Source: Dechloromonas agitata is5 (GTDB lineage Bacteria; Pseudomonadota; Gammaproteobacteria; Burkholderiales; Rhodocyclaceae). From it: a stretch of 64,000 bases of DNA. The stretch spans positions 3,091,867 to 3,155,866 of the forward strand of contig NZ_KI912532.1 of NCBI RefSeq assembly GCF_000519045.1, read 5' to 3'. A model generated the notes under the pieces. The model saw only the letters and a list, made by a program, of their open reading frames with translations, was not told the origin of the DNA and searched no databases. A program made the translations under genes and the position numbers. Shown piece after piece: positions 26,142 to 35,033 of this stretch (within the stretch, counting starts at the first letter, position 1; each line of letters begins with the position of its first letter).

Positions 26142-26531
26142 CTATTGGATGCCAACCTTCCGCTGCTCAGCCCGCACATAGGCGGTGACGTGGGCGACGT
26201 CGTCCGGCGTCACCCCTTTCACCGGAGCCATGTCGCCAAACTTCCAGTGATGGGCCCGCACACCGTTGGCCACGGCCAACTGGAACGCCGCATCGGCATG
26301 ATGTGACGGCTCATAGATCTTGTGCAGCAGGGGCGGTCCCTTTTCCGATCCCTTCAAGTCGCCGCCATGACAGCCCGCACAGTGATTGGCGAACAGCGCC
26401 TTGCCCGTGCCGGGATTGGGCATTAGGCCGGGACTGGGTTTGGGAATGCTCCAGCCTTGAGCCTGGGCAAGGCTTGGCAGCATGGCCACAACAAGAGCCA
26501 CAGGAATCCAATGCGAAAGCTTGTGTCTCAT
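26142..26531 (-). CDS. Exported monoheme cytochrome c
   Basis: 129 residues from the ATG at 26531, overlapping the cusA stop (ATGA). Signal peptide about 1-25 (AQAQ). Heme c motif C51-A-G-C-H55 in a class I fold, with a likely Met ligand in FGDMAPVKGV near 100. It is the last gene of the copper efflux operon. Copper clusters often carry cytochromes or oxidases that keep periplasmic copper in the less toxic Cu(II) form; such a role is inferred. Confidence 0.85.
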   Translation of the reverse strand: MRHKLSHWIPVALVVAMLPSLAQAQGWSIPKPSPGLMPNPGTGKALFANHCAGCHGGDLKGSEKGPPLLHKIYEPSHHADAAFQLAVANGVRAHHWKFGDMAPVKGVTPDDVAHVTAYVRAEQRKVGIQ

Positions 26532-29500
26532 TGCTCCATCCCCCGTTTCATTCGCCACTGCTTGACCAGGGCGTAGATGGCGGGGATGACTGCGAGCGTC
26601 AGCACCGTCGAGGAAATCATCCCGCCAACCATCGGCGCCGCAATGCGACTCATGACTTCTGAGCCGGTACCGGTACCCCACATGATCGGCAACAGGCCGG
26701 CCATGATCGCCACCACCGTCATCATCTTCGGGCGAACCCGCTCCACGGCGCCTTCCATGATGGCCTCGTAGAGATCGTGCAGGGTTGGCGCTTGGTTTTC
26801 CGTCCGGCGCTTGGCCTTCAGCGCTTCCCAGGCATGATCAAGGTAAATCAGCATGATCACCCCGGTTTCCGCTGCAACCCCGGCTAGGGCGATGAAGCCC
26901 ACGGCGACGGCAACGGACAGGTTGTAACCGAGCAACCACATCAACCAGACCCCGCCGACCAGCGCAAACGGCACCGACAGCATGACAATCAAGGTCTCTG
27001 TCAGACGTTTGAAGTTCAGGTAAAGCAGCAGAAAGATGATCAACAGCGTCACCGGGACGACGATCTTCATTTTCTCGATCGCGCGCTCCATGGATTCGAA
27101 CTGGCCGCTCCAGGTCGCGTAATAGCCCGGCGGGAATTTCACGTTTTCCGCCACCGCCTTCTTGGCATCGGCGACATAGCCACCGATGTCGCGTTCGCGA
27201 ATGTCCACGAAGATATAGGCGGAAAGCAACGCGTTTTCAGTCCGGATGCCGGGCGTTCCCTTGGCCACCTCGACGCGGGCCAATTGGCCGAGCGGAATCA
27301 TTGCCCCCTCCATGGTCGGCACCAGCACCTCGCGGGCAATCTGCTGCGGATCGGAACGAAGTTCACGCGGATAGCGCACGGTGACGCCAAACCGTTCGCG
27401 CCCTTCGACGGTCGTGGTAACCATCTCGCCGCCCAAGGCCTGGCCGATAACATCCTGCAAATCGCCGACCGCCAGCCCATAGCGGGCCAACTGGGTGCGG
27501 TCCGGTTCGATATTCAGGTAAAAACCGCCGGTAATCCGTTCCGCGAAAGCCGAGGTAGTGCCTGGAACTGCCTTGACGACCGTCTCGATTTCGCGGGCCA
27601 GTCGTTCCATCTCGTTGAGATCCTTGCCGAACACCTTGATCCCGATTGGCGTCCGGATGCCGGTCGACAGCATGTCGATGCGCGCCTTGATCGGCATCGT
27701 CCAAGCGTTCGATACGCCCGGGAACTGCAAGGCCTTGTCCATTTCGGCGATCAGCTTGTCGGTCGTCAATCCAGGGCGCCATTCGGATTCCGGCTTCAGA
27801 TTGATCACCGTCTCGAACATCTCCGTCGGCGCCGGGTCCGTTGCCGTGTTGGCACGACCCGCTTTGCCATAAACCGATGAGACTTCCGGGAAACTCTTGA
27901 TGATCTTGTTCTGGGTCTGCAACAGTTCCGCCGCTTTGGTGATCGACATCCCGGGCAGCGAAGCCGGCATGTAGAACAGCGTGCCTTCATTCAGCGTCGG
28001 CATGAACTCGGAGCCCAACTTGCTGGCCGGATAAATCGAGACCACCAGCGCGAGCAGTGCGGCCACGATAGTGGTCTTTTTCCATTGCATGACGCCGGCG
28101 ATGATCGGGCGATAAGCCCAGATCAGGAAACGATTCACCGGGTTTTTCGATTCCGGCATGATTTTGCCGCGAATGAACAGCATCATCAGCACCGGCACCA
28201 GCGTCACCGACAGCAATGCAGCGCCCGCCATCGAGAAGGTCTTGGTGTAGGCCAAGGGCGAGAACAGACGTCCTTCCTGGGACTCCAGCGTAAAGACGGG
28301 CAGGAAGGAAACGGTGATGATGAGCAGCGAGAAGAACAGTGCGGGGCCGACCTCTTTGCAGGCCGCAATCATTGCCTCGATGCGATCCCCGTGGGTATGA
28401 TCCTCCGGCAAACGCTCGATGTGCTTATGGGCGTTTTCGATCATCACGATGGCCGCATCGATCATCGCCCCAATGGCAATGGCGATACCGCCCAGACTCA
28501 TCAGGTTCGAGTTCATTCCCAGCAATCGCATGGCGATGAAGGCAATCAGCACCCCGACCGGCAGCATCAGGATGGCTACCAAAGCACTGCGCATGTGCAT
28601 CAGGAATACGACGCAGACCAGCGCGACGATGAGACTTTCTTCCGCCAAAGTGCGCGTCAAGGTGTCAATCGCACGGTGAATCAATTCCGAACGATCATAG
28701 ACCGTCTGGATCGTCACGCCCTCCGGAAGCCCGGCAGAAATCTCACCAATTTTTTCCTTCAAGTTGTGAATGACCTCCAGCGCGTTCTGGCCGTAGCGCG
28801 CCATGGCGATACCGGAAACCACTTCACCTTCACCATTCAACTCGGTGAGACCGCGCCGCTCGTCCGGCGCCAGTTCGACACGGGCAATGTCACGAACCAA
28901 GACGGGCGTCCCGCCTTGTGACTTAACCACCAGATTTTCAATATCGCCTGTGCCCCGCAGATAGCCCTTGCCGCGCACCATGTATTCGGTTTCCGCCATC
29001 TCGACGACACGCCCGCCGACATCGCGGTTCGATTCCCGAATGACCTTTGAAACCGCCGCTAGCGGAATGCCATAGGCGCGCAACTTCACCGGATCAACCG
29101 TGACCTGGTAGGTCTGGACGAAGCCGCCAATCGAAGCCACTTCGGCGACGCCATGTGCCTTGGTCAGTTGATAGCGCAGATACCAGTCCTGCAGCGTCCG
29201 CAGTTCGGCCAGCGTCTTGTCCTTGGCGAGCAGCGCGTATTGATAGACCCAGCCGACGCCCGTGGCGTCCGGACCGATTTGCGGTGTGACGCCCTTGGGC
29301 ATGCGGCCGGCGGCAAAGTTGAGGTATTCCAGTACCCGGGACCGCGCCCAATAAATGTCCGTGCCGTCTTCAAAAATGATGTAGACGAAGGACGCGCCGA
29401 AGAAAGAGAAGCCGCGAACCACTTTGGACTTCGGCACTGACAACATGGCCGTCGTCAGCGGATAGGTGACCTGATCCTCGACGACCTGTGGCGCCTGGCC

Positions 29501-29662
29501 GGGGTATTCGGTATAGACGATGACCTGCACGTCTGAGAGGTCGGGCAAGGCATCGAGCGGCGTTTTCATGACCGCAACGACACCACCGACGACAACAAAC
29601 AGCGTGGCGAGCAGGACGAGGAAGCGGTTGCGCCCCGACCATTCAATGATTTTGGCGAGCAT
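26528..29662 (-). CDS. cusA: CusA/SilA-type heavy-metal RND efflux pump
   Basis: 1044 residues from the ATG at 29662. Twelve membrane helices and two large periplasmic loops of the HME-RND class. CusA-type signatures: TPLDALPDLSDVQVIV, YPGQAPQVVEDQVTYPL, the proton-relay region around GIAIAIGAMIDAAIVMIENAHK, and FMPTLNEGTLFYMP, in which methionines line the Cu(I)/Ag(I) path. It exports monovalent copper or silver together with CusB and CusC, encoded just upstream. Divalent-metal CzcA relatives differ in these segments, so copper/silver is the favoured substrate. Confidence 0.94.
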   Translation of the reverse strand: MLAKIIEWSGRNRFLVLLATLFVVVGGVVAVMKTPLDALPDLSDVQVIVYTEYPGQAPQVVEDQVTYPLTTAMLSVPKSKVVRGFSFFGASFVYIIFEDGTDIYWARSRVLEYLNFAAGRMPKGVTPQIGPDATGVGWVYQYALLAKDKTLAELRTLQDWYLRYQLTKAHGVAEVASIGGFVQTYQVTVDPVKLRAYGIPLAAVSKVIRESNRDVGGRVVEMAETEYMVRGKGYLRGTGDIENLVVKSQGGTPVLVRDIARVELAPDERRGLTELNGEGEVVSGIAMARYGQNALEVIHNLKEKIGEISAGLPEGVTIQTVYDRSELIHRAIDTLTRTLAEESLIVALVCVVFLMHMRSALVAILMLPVGVLIAFIAMRLLGMNSNLMSLGGIAIAIGAMIDAAIVMIENAHKHIERLPEDHTHGDRIEAMIAACKEVGPALFFSLLIITVSFLPVFTLESQEGRLFSPLAYTKTFSMAGAALLSVTLVPVLMMLFIRGKIMPESKNPVNRFLIWAYRPIIAGVMQWKKTTIVAALLALVVSIYPASKLGSEFMPTLNEGTLFYMPASLPGMSITKAAELLQTQNKIIKSFPEVSSVYGKAGRANTATDPAPTEMFETVINLKPESEWRPGLTTDKLIAEMDKALQFPGVSNAWTMPIKARIDMLSTGIRTPIGIKVFGKDLNEMERLAREIETVVKAVPGTTSAFAERITGGFYLNIEPDRTQLARYGLAVGDLQDVIGQALGGEMVTTTVEGRERFGVTVRYPRELRSDPQQIAREVLVPTMEGAMIPLGQLARVEVAKGTPGIRTENALLSAYIFVDIRERDIGGYVADAKKAVAENVKFPPGYYATWSGQFESMERAIEKMKIVVPVTLLIIFLLLYLNFKRLTETLIVMLSVPFALVGGVWLMWLLGYNLSVAVAVGFIALAGVAAETGVIMLIYLDHAWEALKAKRRTENQAPTLHDLYEAIMEGAVERVRPKMMTVVAIMAGLLPIMWGTGTGSEVMSRIAAPMVGGMISSTVLTLAVIPAIYALVKQWRMKRGMEQ

Positions 29663-29673
29663 GGTATCCCCTG

Positions 29674-31263
29674 TCAGTGGCCTGCGTGGGGATTGGCCGC
29701 CACTTTTCCAGCCATCGGTTTGATGCTGGTGACGACCCATTCACCTGGTTTGCGCTCGACAAACTCGAAGGCCACCGTCGCACCCGGTTTGAGTCCGCTC
29801 AACAGCGCCGGCGTCGCGACCTGGAACTCCATGGTCATGCCCGGCCATTTGAGACTGGCGACCGGCCCGTGATTGAGCGTCAGCATACCTGCCTTGGCGT
29901 CGAACCCCTCGACCGTGCCTTCGGCCTGATGCCCGACAGCAGCAGGCTTGGCTGACTCCGGCTTCGGCTGGCTGCCGTGGCTAGCATGGCCGAAACCGCC
30001 GACCGCCGCCTTCAGGTTGCTTTCGGCGTCGATCAGGAAATTGGCGGCAACCACCACCGGCTCACCATTCTTGACGCCTTCAAGCACCTCAACATGGTTG
30101 TCACTGCGTTGCCCCAGCTTGACCTCGCGTGGCTCGAAACGGCCTTCCTTCGCCTGGACCAGCACGATGCGGCGGGTGCCGCTGTCAATCACGGCCGAGG
30201 TCGGTACGGTAACGACTTCTCCCTTTGCGCCGACCGGCAACTCAACCTGGGCGAACATGGCCGGTTTCAGCAACTGACCGGGGTTCGGCAGTTCGACCCG
30301 AACCGGCACCGTCCGCGTCTCGGCCTTCAGGGTCGGATAAACGTAGGTAATCGTGCCTTCGAACACTTTGTCCGGGTAGGCATTGATCCTGACCTTGGCT
30401 TTGGCGCCGGTCTTGACCTGACCAATGTCTTGCTCGAAGACATCGGCAACCACCCAGACCGCCGAGAGGTCGGCCACCTGATAAAGCGCCTCGCCCGGCA
30501 TGAAACGCATGCCCTGCAGGGCTTTCTTTTCGGTGACAATGCCGGTGACCGGTGAGCGGAAAGTCAGCGTGCGCCGTGCTTCGCCGGATTTGGCCAGCGC
30601 CTTGACCTGCTCCTCCGAAATATCCCAGTTCTTCAGACGCAACAGGCTTGAATCGGCCAGTTGCTTCATGCCGTCCCGCGCTTGGCCGCCGGCTTCCTTC
30701 AGCGATTCGACGCCTTGGGCGGCAATCGCGTATTCGCGCTGGGCGGAAACCAGTTCCGGGCTATACACCTCAAACAGCGGCTGCCCCTTGCTGACCGGCT
30801 GGCCCGTGACATTGACGTGCAGGCGTTCGACGTAGCCCTCGAACTTAGGAGAAATCGCGTAGATGCGGCGCTCGTCCGGCTCGATCCGACCGGCGGCGCG
30901 TACCACCTTGTCAAGGATGCGCAATTGGGCGGCTTCGGTTCGAACGCCCAGTTTCTGTACTTTTTCGGTGCTTATCTTTATCTGGTTGGCCGATGCCGGA
31001 TCGTCGTCCTGCTCTCCCTCATAGACCGCGATGTAATCCATCCCCATCGGGTCTTTCTTGGGCACCGGCGAGGTGTCGGGCAGTCCCATCGGATTGCGGT
31101 AGAACAGCAGCTTTTTCTCTTTCTTGGCCGGCTCGGCCGGGGCGCTGGTGACCGGTGCCGCATCGCCATGGGAAGCGCCGCCACGTCCGCCCAGCCAGTA
31201 ACCACCACCGGCAGCCACAGCAACGGCAATAACGCCGATGGTCAGTCCTGCACCCTTGTTCAT
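29674..31263 (-). CDS. cusB: CusB/SilB-type membrane fusion protein with C-terminal CusF domain
   Basis: 529 residues. N-terminal anchor (about 5-27), a heavy-metal-binding segment (FYRNPMGLPDTSPVPKKDPMGMDY near 55-80), barrel-sandwich and helical hairpin domains, and after about residue 415 a linker and a CusF-like domain (GPVASLKWPGMTMEF near 470-485) with the Trp and Met of the Cu(I) site. The fusion of adaptor and copper chaperone is as in SilB. It carries copper to CusA. Overlaps cusC by four bases. Confidence 0.93.
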   Translation of the reverse strand: MNKGAGLTIGVIAVAVAAGGGYWLGGRGGASHGDAAPVTSAPAEPAKKEKKLLFYRNPMGLPDTSPVPKKDPMGMDYIAVYEGEQDDDPASANQIKISTEKVQKLGVRTEAAQLRILDKVVRAAGRIEPDERRIYAISPKFEGYVERLHVNVTGQPVSKGQPLFEVYSPELVSAQREYAIAAQGVESLKEAGGQARDGMKQLADSSLLRLKNWDISEEQVKALAKSGEARRTLTFRSPVTGIVTEKKALQGMRFMPGEALYQVADLSAVWVVADVFEQDIGQVKTGAKAKVRINAYPDKVFEGTITYVYPTLKAETRTVPVRVELPNPGQLLKPAMFAQVELPVGAKGEVVTVPTSAVIDSGTRRIVLVQAKEGRFEPREVKLGQRSDNHVEVLEGVKNGEPVVVAANFLIDAESNLKAAVGGFGHASHGSQPKPESAKPAAVGHQAEGTVEGFDAKAGMLTLNHGPVASLKWPGMTMEFQVATPALLSGLKPGATVAFEFVERKPGEWVVTSIKPMAGKVAANPHAGH

Positions 31264-32531
31264 AGATCTTCCCCTAAAAGACGTTCGATTTCGGCCAGAC
31301 GCATCTGGGCGTCGACTTGGGCCTTAAGCTGGTTTTGTCGGGCCTGCCGGATTTGGCGCTGGGCATCGAGCAAGGTGGCGAAATCGACCTTGCCGGTCTC
31401 ATACCCGGCCAGCGCCGCCTTGAAGGTCAGTTCGGCCTGCGGCAGTAGGCTGTTGGCCAGCAGGTTTTCCGTGCGGCGGGCGGCTTCGATACCAGCCAGG
31501 GCCTCGGCCAGTTCGGCGGAGACTTGGTTGGTAGTGGCTTCCTTGCGCGAGCGGGCGGCATTGAGCATCGATTCCGATTCTCGCTCCTGCGCCCGGCGCG
31601 AAGACTGCTGCAGCGGGATATTCAGCTCGACCATCAACTCCCATTCCTTGATGGCGCTCTGGTACTGGATGGGGGATACGCCCAGCGTAAAATCGGGATA
31701 GCGGTTTTTGTAGGTCAGGTCGCGGGATTTCTCGGCGGCCTTGATTTTCGATTCGTCGGCGAACAGTTGCGGGTTGCGGGTTCGCACGCGCTCTTCCAAC
31801 GTGGCGTAATCCAGCGCCACGGGAGTCGGCAGCTTGCGCAACTGCGCTGGTTCCTGCAAGGGCGCATTGCTTGGGCGGGCCAGCAAGGCATTCAGCCGGG
31901 CATGCAGGTGGTGCTGTTCGGTTTCCAGCGCAATCAATTCGTTGCGCATGTTGGTCTGCTCAACCTGGGCGCGGATAACATCCTGCTGCGCCGCCAGGCC
32001 GCCGGAATAACGAACCTGGGCGACTTTTTCCAGGCGGGTCATCAGGTCGAGGATTTCCCGGGTCAGTTGCTCATTGCGGTGTACGAAATACAACTGGGCA
32101 AAATTGACTTTGATCCGCCCGGCAACATCGGCCCAGGTGCCCAACGCACGTCCCTTGGCGCCGTCGGCTTCAAGCTCGGCGATTTCGCGCTTCAGGTCAC
32201 GCTTGCCGAACCAGGGTATGTCCTGCATCAGCAAGTAACGGGTGCTGCCGACGCGATTTGGGGCTAGCGTGGCACTCTGTTCGCCCATCCGCGTTATGTC
32301 ACGCAACTCGGTCCGAAACTTCGGGTCGGGCAAGGCACCGGCCGGCGTCACCCGCTCGCCTGACGCTTCGGCCTCGGCCTGCATCGCGGCGTACTCCGGA
32401 TTGCGTGTCTTGGCATAATTGATCAGGCTGTCCACGTTCGCACCAAGGGCGGCGTCTTGGGCAAGCACGGGCGACCCAAAGGCGGTGGCAAGCGCCAGGA
32501 TCAAAATGGGTAACGGCCTGAGTCGGCGCAT
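31260..32531 (-). CDS. cusC: CusC-type outer-membrane efflux protein (TolC family)
   Basis: 423 residues from the ATG at 32531, with GGGAGG just upstream; an in-frame TTG 15 bases earlier overlaps that site. Signal peptide about 1-25. Two outer-membrane-efflux repeats with long coiled coils (RNPEYAAMQAEAEAS near 45; NPQLFADESKIKAAEKSRD near 245) as in the OEP family. It forms the outer-membrane channel of the CusCBA pump. A large hairpin separates it from cusF. Confidence 0.9.
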   Translation of the reverse strand: MRRLRPLPILILALATAFGSPVLAQDAALGANVDSLINYAKTRNPEYAAMQAEAEASGERVTPAGALPDPKFRTELRDITRMGEQSATLAPNRVGSTRYLLMQDIPWFGKRDLKREIAELEADGAKGRALGTWADVAGRIKVNFAQLYFVHRNEQLTREILDLMTRLEKVAQVRYSGGLAAQQDVIRAQVEQTNMRNELIALETEQHHLHARLNALLARPSNAPLQEPAQLRKLPTPVALDYATLEERVRTRNPQLFADESKIKAAEKSRDLTYKNRYPDFTLGVSPIQYQSAIKEWELMVELNIPLQQSSRRAQERESESMLNAARSRKEATTNQVSAELAEALAGIEAARRTENLLANSLLPQAELTFKAALAGYETGKVDFATLLDAQRQIRQARQNQLKAQVDAQMRLAEIERLLGEDL

Positions 32532-32567
32532 GCGACCTCCCTGCAATATTTGTTTTTATGAAGCATG

Positions 32568-32602
32568 CTGACAGCGAGAGGTAAGCACCGTCTCGCCGTC
32601 AG
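32568..32602 (-). promoter_or_regulatory. Long hairpin between cusF and cusC
   Basis: CTGAC-A-GCGAGA pairs with TCTCGC-C-GTCAG: 11 pairs with one mismatch around an 11-base loop. No T-run follows on the minus strand. It may attenuate or stabilise, giving more cusF than cusCBA mRNA. Confidence 0.5.
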
Positions 32603-32611
32603 TCGATTGGG

Positions 32612-32956
32612 TTATTTGGCGGGTTCGAAATGGACGACGGTGATGGCACCATTCACGTTTTCGGCCATGAAGCGAATCTTATCGCCGGTTTTCATCTGGT
32701 CCAACCAGGCGACATTGGAAACCTTGAGTACCATGGTCATCGCCGGCATGTTCAGGTTGGTCAGTGGGCCATGCGACAAGGTTACTTTGCCGGCTGCCTT
32801 GTCCACTTTCTTGACCTGAGCGTCGATCATCTGCATTTCAGCAGACGCGGCGCTCGGCGAGGCCATGGCATGCCCGGCATGGTCGCTTGCAGCTTGGGCA
32901 GAAACGGCGCCGAGGGTGGAAAAGGCGATCAGTGAGGCGGTGATAAGGGCTTTCAT
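32612..32956 (-). CDS. cusF: CusF-like periplasmic copper chaperone
   Basis: 114 residues with a signal peptide (about 1-22, AQA) and then a His/Met-containing stretch (DHAGHAM). The CusF barrel has KVTLSHGPLTNLNMPAMTMVLKV, providing the His and two Met ligands; the Trp that caps Cu(I) in E. coli CusF is replaced here by Asn (N before MPAMTM), although the fused domain of CusB keeps the Trp. Hands copper to the CusCBA pump. Behind the DUF411 gene in the same operon. Confidence 0.88.
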   Translation of the reverse strand: MKALITASLIAFSTLGAVSAQAASDHAGHAMASPSAASAEMQMIDAQVKKVDKAAGKVTLSHGPLTNLNMPAMTMVLKVSNVAWLDQMKTGDKIRFMAENVNGAITVVHFEPAK

Positions 32957-32977
32957 GAGTTTCTCCTGTTTTGGGGA

Positions 32978-33418
32978 TCAATGTTTGGCAAAGATGCTGG
33001 TTTCGCCACCGGTCTGGACCAGCAGCGTGTTGTAGGGGACGGGTTTCGGGCTTTCCATGCCCGGCGATCCTGGCGGCATCGACGGCACCGCGATGCCGAG
33101 GGCTTTCGGTTTTTCCTTGAGCAGACGCTGGATGTCGGCAACCGGCACATGGCCTTCGACCACATAGCCGGCCACCTTGGCGGTGTGGCAGGAGCCCAGG
33201 CGATCGGGCATCCCCAATTGTTTGCGGGCCGCCGTGACATCCATGACGTTGTGCGAGCGGACCTCGAAGCCCGCATTTTTCAGATGATCGACCCACTTGC
33301 CGCAGCAACCGCAATTCGGGCTCTTGTAAACATCCACCGTTTCGCCGGCCGCCACGGCAGTGGAAAGGCCGGTGCCGAGGACGGCGCTCAAAGCAAGAAC
33401 AAGAATGGGGTTACGCAT
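32978..33418 (-). CDS. DUF411 (CopG-like) periplasmic metal-binding protein
   Basis: 146 residues with a signal peptide (about 1-23, AVA). The mature part has the DUF411 signature YKSPNCGCCGKWVDHLK and later GSCHTAKVAGYVVEGHVP, typical of proteins found in copper resistance clusters. It probably binds copper through the CxCC cysteines. First gene behind the CopR-type palindrome at 33488. Confidence 0.9.
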   Translation of the reverse strand: MRNPILVLALSAVLGTGLSTAVAAGETVDVYKSPNCGCCGKWVDHLKNAGFEVRSHNVMDVTAARKQLGMPDRLGSCHTAKVAGYVVEGHVPVADIQRLLKEKPKALGIAVPSMPPGSPGMESPKPVPYNTLLVQTGGETSIFAKH

Positions 33419-33487
33419 GGCGAAGATCCTGTGTCAGTCGAGTGGCGTCAGTATGGATAGCCGACGCCAACAATTTGCTGTCCGCCT

Positions 33488-33505
33488 GATTACATTTTTG
33501 TAATC
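33488..33505. promoter_or_regulatory. CopR-type palindrome upstream of the DUF411-cusF-cusCBA operon
   Basis: GATTACA-TTTT-TGTAATC is a perfect palindrome of the kind bound by CopR/CusR-like copper regulators (TTACA-N4-TGTAA core). It lies 70 bases upstream of the DUF411 start. A CopR/CusR-type regulator is encoded at 34356. Confidence 0.7.
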
Positions 33506-33514
33506 TTCATAGGG

Positions 33515-34177
33515 TTAATGTTTGTGCGATCCGTGGTCATGGCTGTGCGCTTTTTTGCCCTTGGCCACCGGTTTTTCCTCGACCGGGGCTACTGGTGCCT
33601 CTTCGTGGCCTCCATGCCCCTGCTCGTGGCCTTCCAGTCCGCCATGGGAATGACCATCACTGGCTGCCACCAGTTGCTCGTAGGCGGTCGCCGACAGCAA
33701 AGGTATCTTTTGCAGGAAGGCCGTCAGGTCCCAAATGGCCTCATCCTCCATGCCGCCCTTCGACCAGGCCGGCATACCGGAAGCCTTGATTCCGTGCTTG
33801 ATGATCCAGAAATCGCGGGCAGCGTCACGTGACGATTGCGCCGCCGGTTTTTCGGAAAGATTGGGGGGAGTCGGATACAACCCCTTGCGAATCTCCGAAT
33901 CTGGCGCTTCCGGAGACAAATGGCAATTGACGCACATTGCAGCATAGTTGCCGGCCCCGCGTCGCACGCGCTCGGGATCGGCAAGATCAGCCGGGATCTG
34001 GATTTCACCCGTACGGCTGGCAATGGCCCTTTCGCGGGCAAACGTCAGCGCCTGGTAGGTGAATGAACTGTGGGGGGTGTCGGCACCGACATCGACGACG
34101 CCTGCCACGACGACGATCCCAGCCGTTGCCGCGCCCAAGCCGATGGTTGCCAGAGCACCCCAAATAAATCTGCACAT
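33515..34177 (-). CDS. Membrane-anchored cytochrome c with His-rich C-terminal tail
   Basis: 220 residues. N-terminal helix (about 8-30), heme c motif C82-V-N-C-H86, a likely Met ligand in KASGMPAWSKGG, and a C-terminal tail of about 45 residues full of His, Glu and Lys (GHSHGGLEGHEQGHGGHE near 175 and a final HSHDHGSHKH). The tail could bind copper. It lies between the two CopR-type palindromes and is read towards the efflux operon. Confidence 0.87.
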   Translation of the reverse strand: MCRFIWGALATIGLGAATAGIVVVAGVVDVGADTPHSSFTYQALTFARERAIASRTGEIQIPADLADPERVRRGAGNYAAMCVNCHLSPEAPDSEIRKGLYPTPPNLSEKPAAQSSRDAARDFWIIKHGIKASGMPAWSKGGMEDEAIWDLTAFLQKIPLLSATAYEQLVAASDGHSHGGLEGHEQGHGGHEEAPVAPVEEKPVAKGKKAHSHDHGSHKH

Positions 34178-34270
34178 AGTTTTTTCTCAGTAAGGGTATG
34201 CGGAGTCCAATTGGTCTTGCTCCGAAATTGCTATTTTGTCTTTACCAAACCAACATCTTGCTGACTTGCG

Positions 34271-34288
34271 GATTACATTTCCGTAATC
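34271..34288. promoter_or_regulatory. CopR-type palindrome in the divergent cytochrome/regulator region
   Basis: GATTACA-TTTC-CGTAATC differs by one arm base from the palindrome at 33488. It lies between the cytochrome start (34177, minus) and the regulator start (34356, plus), fitting control of both and autoregulation. Confidence 0.7.
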
Positions 34289-34355
34289 TAGGCAATCGGC
34301 CTTTAAAAGCGACGGAAAATGCGCCATCAATAGCCAATGATTGGTGGAGAGAACG

Positions 34356-35033
34356 ATGAAAATTCTTGTGGTGGAAGACGAAACCAAAACCGGCTCTTAC
34401 CTCAAGCAGGGGTTGGTCGAGGCGGGCTTCGTCGTGGATTTGGCCGTCAATGGCCTCGACGGGCTGCATCTGGCGCTGACCGAGGCCTATGATCTGGCGA
34501 TCCTCGACGTCATGCTCCCGGGCATCGACGGCTGGCAGGTGTTGCAAGGTATTCGCCGAGCCGGCAAGGAAATGCCGGTACTGTTTCTGACGGCACGCGA
34601 CCAGGTCGAGGACCGGGTCAAGGGACTGGAGTTGGGCGCCGACGACTACCTGGTGAAGCCCTTTGCCTTCTCCGAACTGTTGGCGCGAGTCCGGACCCTG
34701 CTGCGGCGGGGCGGCAAGGCGAAGGAGTCCGAGTTCCTGCGCGCCGCCGACCTCGAACTCGACCTGCTGCGCCGCCGGGTCAATCGCGCCGGCAAACGCA
34801 TCGATCTGACCGCCAAGGAGTTCGCGCTGCTTGAACTGCTGTTACGCCGCCAGGGCGAAGTGCTGCCTCGGTCGCTGATTGCCTCCCAGGTTTGGGACAT
34901 GAATTTCGACAGCGACACGAACGTCATTGAGGTCGCCATCAAACGCCTTCGGGTCAAGATTGATGAGGGGTACGAACCCAAATTGATTCAGACCGTGCGC
35001 GGCATGGGCTATGTTTTGGAGATTACCGATTGA
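34356..35033 (+). CDS. Copper/heavy-metal response regulator (CusR/CopR/IrlR type)
   Basis: 225 residues from the ATG at 34356 with GGAGAG upstream. Receiver with phosphoacceptor D51 ([13 protein letters not shown]) and lysine in DYLVKPF, then a winged-helix effector domain ([15 protein letters not shown], then [17 protein letters not shown]). Closely resembles CusR/CopR regulators. It should bind the GATTACA palindromes at 33488 and 34271. Overlaps the sensor gene by four bases. Confidence 0.93.
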   Translation: MKILVVEDETKTGSYLKQGLVEAGFVVDLAVNGLDGLHLALTEAYDLAILDVMLPGIDGWQVLQGIRRAGKEMPVLFLTARDQVEDRVKGLELGADDYLVKPFAFSELLARVRTLLRRGGKAKESEFLRAADLELDLLRRRVNRAGKRIDLTAKEFALLELLLRRQGEVLPRSLIASQVWDMNFDSDTNVIEVAIKRLRVKIDEGYEPKLIQTVRGMGYVLEITD

